This document shows, piece by piece, positions 18,596 through 24,806 of a DNA stretch of 64,000 nt. This DNA comes from Paenibacillus sinensis (GTDB lineage Bacteria; Bacillota; Bacilli; Paenibacillales; Paenibacillaceae). Both the position numbers and the translations under genes were made by a program. Every line of letters begins with the position of its first letter. Position 1 is the first letter of the stretch. Where the stretch lies: assembly GCF_019904155.1 (NCBI RefSeq), contig NZ_JAHCMB010000153.1:105066-169065 (forward strand), in the 5' to 3' direction. The notes beneath the pieces were generated by a model. That model was not told where the DNA came from. It worked only from the letters and a program-made list of their open reading frames with translations, and ran no database searches.

Positions 18596-20476
18596 CTACT
18601 GTGAAATCCGGCTCGGTGTCGGCATATGCTTGTACAGATAACAATCAACCATACCCTCCTGGCCCTGATAGGGAATCCGCTGCTCCTCCAGTTCTTCCAG
18701 CCGGTCCACGCTGCCCGCAAGATAAGCGGAAATTCGCGCAGCCGCCGTATCCAGACTCGCCAGCAGCCCGCCATAACGCAGGTCGATAATATCCCAGCCG
18801 AACGGCTTGTTCACAACATGCCAGCGCTCCAGATGATAGGAACGGAGCTTCTCCACCCGCAATCGGATTTCCGGAAGCAGCTCGCGCGCTATATTCGAAA
18901 GAGCCTGCTTGTCTCCGCCGAGATAGGCATCCGTGATTGCAAGGCCCGCGTCCGCCTTCAGGGCAAGCACAGCACAGAGCCGCTCGAGCACCTCGAACAC
19001 GAAGCCGTACGCGCCATTCCGCGTTGCGAAGAGAGCCATTTGCTCCTGGAGAGCTTCATAATGTCCGGCCACATCAAGCCCGCGTATATTATCATCGAAC
19101 AGGCCCATCATGACATTCTGCCAGAGCATATAGCGGGACGGATTATACGTCTCCAGATTGCCCGGCTGAATTCCCGGCGGCTCGTCCACATTCTTGATCG
19201 CCATGAAGTCATCCATTCGGGCTCCCGTACAATAATGGAAGCGACGGCTCAGCTTGTCTTCGTCCAGCTCCGCCGCATAGCCATGCTCGGCGAACAGCTG
19301 GAGGCCCAGCAGCGCGGAGAACCAGTCGCATTCCGTGCCGTCATCGCCCCACAGCGTTGCAATCACTTCCGTTACCCCTTCGCGCTTACACACATTCAGC
19401 GCCGCATTGGTCGAAGCAAAGGTGGCTCCGTAGTTCAGCACATACCCCTTCCAGTTCCAGATGCCTCCGGCGAAGACCGGCGTCGATCCGAACCGTTTAT
19501 GCTGGCGAATCCAGTCTGTGTAAAAGGCCTCGTCATAGTGGTAGTAGTCCCAATACACGAACTGGATATGATCCGGCATGCCTGCGATGACCTCATCCGA
19601 AATCACACAATCCTTGTCATAATAGTCTCCCTTGGGCGAGCCGGCGCGGAAGTACATGTCACTCCACATCATCGGCAAAAGTCCCAGGCGATCCACGATC
19701 TCCATGACTCTCTTGAGATGCGCATTCATAATATCGAATTTGGAATGCAGGCCATTTTGAACCAGATACTCGCCAAGGCCCAGCTTCCAGGCTTCATCCA
19801 TGCCGATATGTATGCGCCGCGAGCGGACCGGGGCCGAAGCGGCAATGAGCATCTGCTCAATGAACTCATACGTGCGCTCATGGCCGACGAGCAGCGTCTC
19901 CAGATCATCCCGGATATCGGCATAGGCATTCCATTTCAGCACATCCGCCAAATGGCCGAGCGTCTGGATGCAGGGAATCATCTCAATGCCGAATTGATCG
20001 GCATAGTCATCCATTTCCTTGATCTCCGCCTGCGAATAACGTCCTCTCATATAGCCGAAGTAGGGATGATCTTTCAAATCGAAGCTGTCCTCGGCATACA
20101 GCATGATCATATCTAGGCCCATCAAGGCCATGCGGCGCAGGAAGGCTTTTACCGATTCCGCGCGAATCACGGCGCCGCCCTGGGACACGTCGAACATCGG
20201 ACCGTTCATCTCGAATTGCGGCACTTCTTCAATCCTGAACTCGCTTCGGCTCTGGAGCGCTTCGATCAGCAATCCGGCCGCCCGGAAGAAGTGGATTTTT
20301 CGCTGATATTGAATAGACAGACCTCCCTCATTGGCCTGCACGATAATCCGCGGCTCCGGATGGCGAACTACCCTTACTTCCCTGCCGTCTGCTGAGAGCT
20401 CCATCCCTGCCTCGGATGCCAATTCCTTGAGCCCTTCGGTTAATCCGTCCACATCTCCGGTAAAGAATAACTTCAA
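18596..20476 (-). CDS. GH20 beta-N-acetylhexosaminidase, GcnA-like, cytoplasmic
   Basis: The 626-residue protein has the GH20 barrel: GLDMIMLYAED, HPYFGYMRGRYSQ, IPCIQTLGHL, and the catalytic Asp-Glu pair in HIGMDEAWKLGLGEY near residue 225. FVYWDYYHYD and GGIWNWKG follow as active-site loops. A C-terminal helical domain and a missing signal peptide match intracellular exo-hexosaminidases of the GcnA group. It should release terminal beta-linked GlcNAc or GalNAc from imported oligosaccharides. ATG 20476 has AAAGGAGG upstream. It heads the minus-strand catabolic run and is divergent from the iclR-type gene. A paralogue lies at 42327-44252. Confidence 0.9.
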   Translation of the reverse strand: MKLFFTGDVDGLTEGLKELASEAGMELSADGREVRVVRHPEPRIIVQANEGGLSIQYQRKIHFFRAAGLLIEALQSRSEFRIEEVPQFEMNGPMFDVSQGGAVIRAESVKAFLRRMALMGLDMIMLYAEDSFDLKDHPYFGYMRGRYSQAEIKEMDDYADQFGIEMIPCIQTLGHLADVLKWNAYADIRDDLETLLVGHERTYEFIEQMLIAASAPVRSRRIHIGMDEAWKLGLGEYLVQNGLHSKFDIMNAHLKRVMEIVDRLGLLPMMWSDMYFRAGSPKGDYYDKDCVISDEVIAGMPDHIQFVYWDYYHYDEAFYTDWIRQHKRFGSTPVFAGGIWNWKGYVLNYGATFASTNAALNVCKREGVTEVIATLWGDDGTECDWFSALLGLQLFAEHGYAAELDEDKLSRRFHYCTGARMDDFMAIKNVDEPPGIQPGNLETYNPSRYMLWQNVMMGLFDDNIRGLDVAGHYEALQEQMALFATRNGAYGFVFEVLERLCAVLALKADAGLAITDAYLGGDKQALSNIARELLPEIRLRVEKLRSYHLERWHVVNKPFGWDIIDLRYGGLLASLDTAAARISAYLAGSVDRLEELEEQRIPYQGQEGMVDCYLYKHMPTPSRISQ

Positions 20477-20627
20477 TGGAAGCCCTCCTTTTCAATATAA
20501 AAAACGATATTTCACCATGCAGAAACCCGTAAAATATACGAATCCTGCTAATATTCCTTGTAAAATGGAGCATATCAAGCGTTGCTACCATCTGGATAAT
20601 ATGTTTTAATTAAGTCTGCAGTTCGTA

Positions 20628-20645
20628 TTTTCAGTATACGGAAAA
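20628..20645. promoter_or_regulatory. Palindromic operator in the GH20/iclR divergent region
   Basis: TTTTCAGTATACGGAAAA differs by one base from the palindrome at 9529-9546. It sits 20 bp before the iclR-type start codon and downstream of a weak plus-strand promoter candidate (TTGCTA 20582-20587, 17 bp, TTTAAT 20605-20610). The position suits autorepression. Control of the divergent GH20 run from the same site is possible but would act from a distance of about 150 bp. Confidence 0.6.
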
Positions 20646-20664
20646 GGTGTGATCCAATCTTTTT

Positions 20665-21429
20665 ATGAAGAAACAGTATAGTGTACCTGCCCTGGCCAAA
20701 GGAATGGCTATTCTGGAAATGCTGGCCTCCTCCAAGGAAGCCCTGGGTGTTACCGATATCTACGAACGGAACGGAATGCCTAAATCCTCAATCTTCACAA
20801 TTCTTGGCGAGTTCGAGAACCTCGGATATGTGATGAAGACGCATGAGGGTAAATATCAGCTTACGCTGAAGCTGTACAACGTCGGCATGGAGAGATTAGC
20901 CAAGCTCGATATCCGCCAGGCAGCCAGACCGGAGATGGAATGGGTCGCAGCGAATATGAAATTCACCGTGCATCTGGCCATTCTGGAGAATGACAAAGCA
21001 CTCTATATTGATAAAGTGAACGGACCGGGATTTGTTCAGTTCTCCACACAGACCGGACAGAGCCAATATCTGCATAACTCGGCTGTCGGAAAGGCGCTGG
21101 CGGCTTATTTGACGGACGAGCAGCTGGACCAGACGATCCGGAAGCACGGAATGCCCAAGACTACGGAGCATACCCTTCAGACACCGGAAGCCTTCAAGTC
21201 CTTTCTGGCCAGTGTCCGGGAGAAGGGGTATGCCATCGAGGACGAGGAAGGCGAAGCGGGAATCCGCTGCATTGCCGTTCCGATCTTCGACAATACCGGC
21301 GCGACAGCCGGCTCCCTCGGAATTACCGCCCTCAGGAGCGAGCTGCCCAGCATTTCCTTCGATAAGTTCGGCCAGCAGCTGCGCGATCAGGCAATGGCGA
21401 TATCCCGCAAGCTGGGATTCGGAGCCTGA
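20665..21429 (+). CDS. IclR-family transcriptional regulator
   Basis: The 254-residue protein has an N-terminal winged helix (VPALAKGMAILEML, then GMPKSSIFTILGEFENLGYV, residues about 5-65) and a C-terminal effector domain with the family landmarks LHNSAVGKALAAYL, YAIEDEEGEAGIRCIAVPI and LGITAL. Members often sense small acids from sugar breakdown; KdgR, which senses 2-keto-3-deoxygluconate, is one. Its gene is divergent from the GH20 run, converges with the cyclase gene 5 bp away, and carries the palindrome that recurs before the SLH and DapA-family genes. It is therefore the likely regulator of those genes. Confidence 0.9.
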   Translation: MKKQYSVPALAKGMAILEMLASSKEALGVTDIYERNGMPKSSIFTILGEFENLGYVMKTHEGKYQLTLKLYNVGMERLAKLDIRQAARPEMEWVAANMKFTVHLAILENDKALYIDKVNGPGFVQFSTQTGQSQYLHNSAVGKALAAYLTDEQLDQTIRKHGMPKTTEHTLQTPEAFKSFLASVREKGYAIEDEEGEAGIRCIAVPIFDNTGATAGSLGITALRSELPSISFDKFGQQLRDQAMAISRKLGFGA

Positions 21430-21434
21430 CGGAT

Positions 21435-22100
21435 TCAGGGCTGATACAGAACGGCCCGGCAAGGAGCGGCACAGACACCCGGAATATGCAGCGGGAGTGC
21501 CACAAGGGTCCACGGCCCTTGCCCCGCTTCCCGCAGTGACACAAGTGGAGCCATCATCAGCCGGTCCTTGGCGTAATAGCGCTGGAGTAGTGTCATTTCG
21601 GCAGCCGGTTTGCGCGGGTCTTCGATAGAAGTGATGTCCAGTCCGAGCAGGCCCACGTCATGCTCGATAATCCAGTCCATCGCTTCCGGCAGCAAGTACG
21701 GACTTGCCTCGATATAGCCCGGCTTGTTCCAATACGCATCCCAGCCCGTTGCGATCAACAGAGCGTCGCCCGGTGCAGGAACACTCCCCGCCGCTCCTGC
21801 TGCCTCTTCAAGCTCATCCGCTGTAATCGGCTCCAAGGGCTGCTTGTCCGGAAGCTGCGCCACCCAGGCTCTGAGCATCAGCCGATCCAGGGAAATGTCG
21901 CCGATAGTCTCACGGCCTTCGAACAAATGATTGGCCGTCTCCAGATAAGTCCCCGCAAGAGAATGCAATTGAAAAGCATGCCCCTCGTAGCCATCGGCTT
22001 CAAGCGACGCAATCCGCTGCACCGCAATGTCGGGAAACGGCTTCCCGTAATTCCACATGCCGTTCTCCAGTTTCCCCGTGAGATCAAGCCATTTCTTCAT
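21435..22100 (-). CDS. Cyclase-family (kynurenine-formamidase-like) hydrolase with altered metal motif
   Basis: The 221-residue protein has the cyclase-family outline: WLDLTGKLENGMWNYG at the start, LLIATGWDAYW in the middle, LLGLDITSIED, and LVALPLHIPGVCAAPCRAVL at the end. The family normally binds metal through HxGTHxDxPxH. Here the region reads HSLAGTYLETANHLF, so the second His is Tyr and the Asp is Glu. This may change metal binding or activity. It lies 57 bp downstream of the DapA-family gene on the same strand and probably shares its transcript. It might open a lactone or amide in the same pathway. Confidence 0.72.
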   Translation of the reverse strand: MKKWLDLTGKLENGMWNYGKPFPDIAVQRIASLEADGYEGHAFQLHSLAGTYLETANHLFEGRETIGDISLDRLMLRAWVAQLPDKQPLEPITADELEEAAGAAGSVPAPGDALLIATGWDAYWNKPGYIEASPYLLPEAMDWIIEHDVGLLGLDITSIEDPRKPAAEMTLLQRYYAKDRLMMAPLVSLREAGQGPWTLVALPLHIPGVCAAPCRAVLYQP

Positions 22101-22157
22101 TCGGCTCCTCCGTTCGTTCCTGCATGCCTTAGGGTATGGCCGGGATTGCCCGTCCTG

Positions 22158-23024
22158 CTATCCCTTCCGCCCATACTGATAGCCCAGCAGCGTCTCGCTC
22201 ACGCGCTGCTCGTCTGAAGGAAGCAGCGGCAGCCGGGTTTCGGCGCTTTTGAACAAGCCCAGATGATGATACAGAGCTTTGGTGGTCGGGATTTCATCCC
22301 CGGGACCGAACATATGAATGAAGGGGAGAATGGTTCTGGAGAATACGGCGAAGCTCTCCTCCCGTCTTCCCGCTTGGTACAAATCCCAGCCTTCCTTGAA
22401 TTCCTTGGGGAAAACAATCGGGGCAATGATCATGTTCCCGTCCACTCCCGCCTCGATTGCGCGGTAGCAAATAATATCGTCTCCGCCGAATACCGCCAGT
22501 CCGCTATCCTGCTTCAGCGCGCGAATCTTGCCCATGTTGTGATCGGTCATCTTGATCGCCTTGATCGCCGGGACGGCTGCCGCCAGTTCGATCAGCTGCT
22601 GGGCGGTGTAGAAGGTGTTGGTCGTTACCGGGTTGTCGTAGAAAATAATCTGCAAGCCGGTCTGTTCCGCCAGGCTTCCCACATACTCCTTCACCATCTC
22701 CAGCGAGTTCGGGAAATAATAGGGACTGGGCACAAGCGCCGAGCGGATTCCCGCATCCGCCGCCGCCTTGCCGATGCCGGCCGCTTCCTGCAAGTTGGTA
22801 TGCCCGAGGCCGATCACGACATGCTTGTCCGGGACAGCTTTGGCGAAATACTGAGCAATTTCAATCCGTTCGGCGGCAGACAATGCCGGCGATTCGCCTG
22901 TGCTTCCTCCAATCACATATCCATCCAAATACTCGGATGTGTAGTTGATTAAATTCTCAAAGCCGGAATAATCAATCTTGCCCTCTACAAACGGTGTTGG
23001 TATAACCGGTATATTCCCTTTCAT
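22158..23024 (-). CDS. DapA/N-acetylneuraminate-lyase-family aldolase or dehydratase
   Basis: The 288-residue TIM-barrel protein has the class I lyase landmarks: GYVIGGSTGESPALSAAER, the Tyr in IIFYDNPVTT, and the Schiff-base Lys in IKAIKMTD near residue 160. The family includes dihydrodipicolinate synthase, N-acetylneuraminate lyase and 2-keto-3-deoxygluconate aldolase. The usual TT pair in the GTTGE motif is ST here. A longer ORF begins at TTG 23105, but ATG 23024 has GGAGG 6 bp upstream and the promoter and operator lie within the longer ORF. Location in the IclR-linked gene set suggests a keto-deoxy-sugar-acid aldolase rather than lysine synthesis. Confidence 0.85.
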   Translation of the reverse strand: MKGNIPVIPTPFVEGKIDYSGFENLINYTSEYLDGYVIGGSTGESPALSAAERIEIAQYFAKAVPDKHVVIGLGHTNLQEAAGIGKAAADAGIRSALVPSPYYFPNSLEMVKEYVGSLAEQTGLQIIFYDNPVTTNTFYTAQQLIELAAAVPAIKAIKMTDHNMGKIRALKQDSGLAVFGGDDIICYRAIEAGVDGNMIIAPIVFPKEFKEGWDLYQAGRREESFAVFSRTILPFIHMFGPGDEIPTTKALYHHLGLFKSAETRLPLLPSDEQRVSETLLGYQYGRKG

Positions 23025-23038
23025 GACAGGCCTCCATT

Positions 23039-23056
23039 TTTTCTTTATACTGAAAA
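23039..23056. promoter_or_regulatory. Degenerate IclR-type operator before the DapA-family gene
   Basis: TTTTCTTTATACTGAAAA matches 16 of 18 bases of the core palindrome at 9529-9546. It lies 27 bp downstream of the -10 box of the DapA-family promoter and just before the ribosome site. The geometry is the same as at the SLH promoter. Confidence 0.6.
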
Positions 23057-23083
23057 TTTGTTTTACAGATTGAATTAGAAAAT

Positions 23084-23113
23084 AATATAGCACCCCAAAC
23101 TTCAAAGTGTCAA
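23084..23113 (-). promoter_or_regulatory. Promoter of the DapA-family/cyclase transcript
   Basis: The minus strand shows a perfect TTGACA (23113-23108), an 18-bp spacer and TATATT (23089-23084). Spacer length and the TTGGGGTGCTATATTAT context match the SLH promoter. It is back-to-back with the control region of the GntR-SBP gene. Confidence 0.75.
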
Positions 23114-23134
23114 CGAAAATGGGACAAATTTGTC

Positions 23135-23150
23135 CTAAACCTGTACCATT
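23135..23150. promoter_or_regulatory. Candidate operator of the GntR-SBP regulator (own gene)
   Basis: CTAAACCTGTACCATT differs by a single base from the element at 24715-24730 before the ABC-transporter operon. It lies upstream of a TATAAT at 23167-23172 and overlaps where its -35 box should be. A perfect GGACAAATTTGTCC palindrome (23122-23135) adjoins it. The repetition before regulator and operon supports autoregulation. Confidence 0.6.
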
Positions 23151-23217
23151 ATTTTTCCCAGCATATTATAATGGTTTTCTAGAATTGATTTTGGATGACC
23201 TAATTGGAGGGGTATGG

Positions 23218-24624
23218 TTGAATAACAAGGAATTCCGATATATTGAAATGGCAGGAATTTTAAGGATGGAGATTTTGTCCGGCTTTCTGAAGCCCGGCCA
23301 GTTTCTGCTTCCCGAGAAAGAACTGTGCCAGCTGTACAACATCAGCAGAAACTCCTTGCGCCAGGCCTTGGAGCTGCTTACGAATGAAGGTCTTCTGATC
23401 AAGATGGTCGGCAGAGGGACTATGGTTGCGAAGGATCTGGACATTACCAAGCATGAAGCCAATGTCATCAACATCATTTGTCCCAACGATTCCTCCTATG
23501 TCAGAAAGGCGCTTCCCATATTGATCGAAATGTTCAAGGAGCAGTATCCGCATGTGGAGTTCAGAGAGTTCAAGACCGAACTGCGCAACGGACAGCTGCT
23601 AAAGGATCTGTCGGGCTTCGGCATCCGGGCGGATCTGGTGATTATCAGCGACCATGATATGCAGCATCTTCCGCTGGAAGAGTTCCTTGCGCTTGAGGAC
23701 ATCATACCGGAGCAGGAAGTGAACAACGATCAGCTCGTTAATGTGTTCCGCCATGAAGGCCGACAGTACGCGATCCCGCTTACTTACTCCCCGGTATTTA
23801 TGGCCTGTAATCCCCGGCTGTTCGCCGAGAACGGTCTGGAACTGCCGACGAAGGATTGGAGCTGGGAGCAGTTCACGGAAGCGGCCCGAATCATAACGAG
23901 GGATGCCAACGGGGATGGACAAAGCGATATCTATGGTCTGGGGCTGTCCTCCTCCCTGTACCGCTGGCCGGTACTCGCCAGAAAATACAGCTGTTCGCTT
24001 GAGCAGGAGCCTTCGGGCACACTGAATATAGACGGACTCGATGAATTTCTCCGTTATATCCAGGCCATGATCTATAAAGACGGGATTTGCCCGGCCGCAG
24101 CGATCAATGATTGGGAGCTGTTGGCCCAGCTGTTCGACGAGGGCCATCTCGGCATGTTTCTGACCACAACCCTGACTACCGGCATGCACAACGGCCGATT
24201 CCCCGTTACGGTCATTCCGATTCCCATGAATCCGCATGCCCATAAAGGGAATCTCACGATCGCGAACGGGATGATGATTCCACAGACGAGCGGCAATCCG
24301 AATTTGGCCAAGCTGTTCGCTGAATTCTCGATGCGGATGGATTTTCAGATGCGAATGGCGGGCGAAGCCAAATTTCTGTCTATCTACCCGCAGGTCAACA
24401 ATGAGGTGTGGACAGAGCTTGAACTTGGAGCCCTCGGGTTATCCCAGGACAATCCGGAGCATCTGTACTTCATGCATGAATTTCTTCCGAACTCGGCAGC
24501 CGAGATTCTGCATAGTGAAATGATTAAATTCTGGGCCGGTTTTGATGCCCCCGATGAACTCGCCCATAGACTGCAAGGTTTGTTCGCCTCCTCCGAACCC
24601 CCTCATATCGAAGCCGCTGAGTAA
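23218..24624 (+). CDS. GntR winged-helix regulator fused to a sugar-binding-protein (SBP family 1) domain
   Basis: The protein has 468 residues. Residues about 1-75 are a GntR-type winged helix (RMEILSGFLKPGQFLLPEKE, then SRNSLRQALELLTNEGLL, ending GRGTMVAKD). From about 85 onward it resembles an extracytoplasmic solute-binding protein: VINIICPNDSS, YAIPLTYSPVFMACNP, WSWEQFTEAARIITRDANGDGQSDIYGLGL. There is no signal peptide, so a periplasmic-type sugar-binding fold appears to act in the cytoplasm as the inducer sensor. TTG 23218 has GGAGGGG 5 bp upstream; an in-frame start at 23107 would run through the promoter. The stop codon sits in the loop of its terminator. It probably controls its own gene and the operon at 24807. 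Confidence 0.88.
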   Translation: MNNKEFRYIEMAGILRMEILSGFLKPGQFLLPEKELCQLYNISRNSLRQALELLTNEGLLIKMVGRGTMVAKDLDITKHEANVINIICPNDSSYVRKALPILIEMFKEQYPHVEFREFKTELRNGQLLKDLSGFGIRADLVIISDHDMQHLPLEEFLALEDIIPEQEVNNDQLVNVFRHEGRQYAIPLTYSPVFMACNPRLFAENGLELPTKDWSWEQFTEAARIITRDANGDGQSDIYGLGLSSSLYRWPVLARKYSCSLEQEPSGTLNIDGLDEFLRYIQAMIYKDGICPAAAINDWELLAQLFDEGHLGMFLTTTLTTGMHNGRFPVTVIPIPMNPHAHKGNLTIANGMMIPQTSGNPNLAKLFAEFSMRMDFQMRMAGEAKFLSIYPQVNNEVWTELELGALGLSQDNPEHLYFMHEFLPNSAAEILHSEMIKFWAGFDAPDELAHRLQGLFASSEPPHIEAAE

Positions 24625-24640
24625 GCTCAGCGGCTTTTTT
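24611..24640 (+). terminator. Terminator overlapping the GntR-SBP stop codon
   Basis: AGCCGCTGAG and CTCAGCGGCT form a perfect 10-bp stem with loop TAAG, followed by TTTTT. The stop codon TAA (24622-24624) is the loop itself, so the last codons of the gene encode the left arm. Confidence 0.92.
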
Positions 24641-24673
24641 CAATTTCAATGTCATTATCCTTAACATTGGTGG

Positions 24674-24704
24674 TTGACTTCTCTTCATATCCTCATGCTA
24701 TAAT
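24674..24704 (+). promoter_or_regulatory. Promoter of the ABC-transporter/aminotransferase operon
   Basis: TTGACT (24674-24679) and a perfect TATAAT (24699-24704) are 19 bp apart, slightly longer than ideal. The candidate operator at 24715-24730 covers the expected transcription start, suggesting repression. Confidence 0.65.
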
Positions 24705-24714
24705 GGAATCGGTA

Positions 24715-24730
24715 CTAAACCTATACCATT
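24715..24730. promoter_or_regulatory. Candidate GntR-SBP operator at the operon promoter
   Basis: CTAAACCTATACCATT matches 15 of 16 bases of the element at 23135-23150. It starts 10 bp after the -10 box. The motif contains a direct ACC-N3-ACC repeat instead of a clear palindrome. Confidence 0.6.
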
Positions 24731-24806
24731 TTTAATTTGTTACATATGTTACGTTATCTTCCATGTAATTCGCGGTTGCTGCACACAAAAAAAGGAGTGA
24801 CATCAG

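Noticed and set aside
18429..18644. N-terminal extension of the M20 protein
   Set aside because: Encoded by the 15-bp tandem array with no ribosome site; ATG 18428 has a strong site and family-typical length.
18626..20116. 496-codon plus-strand open frame
   Set aside because: Antisense to the GH20 gene; the product is His/Ile/Arg-rich without domain signs, and GH20 motifs on the other strand are unmistakable.
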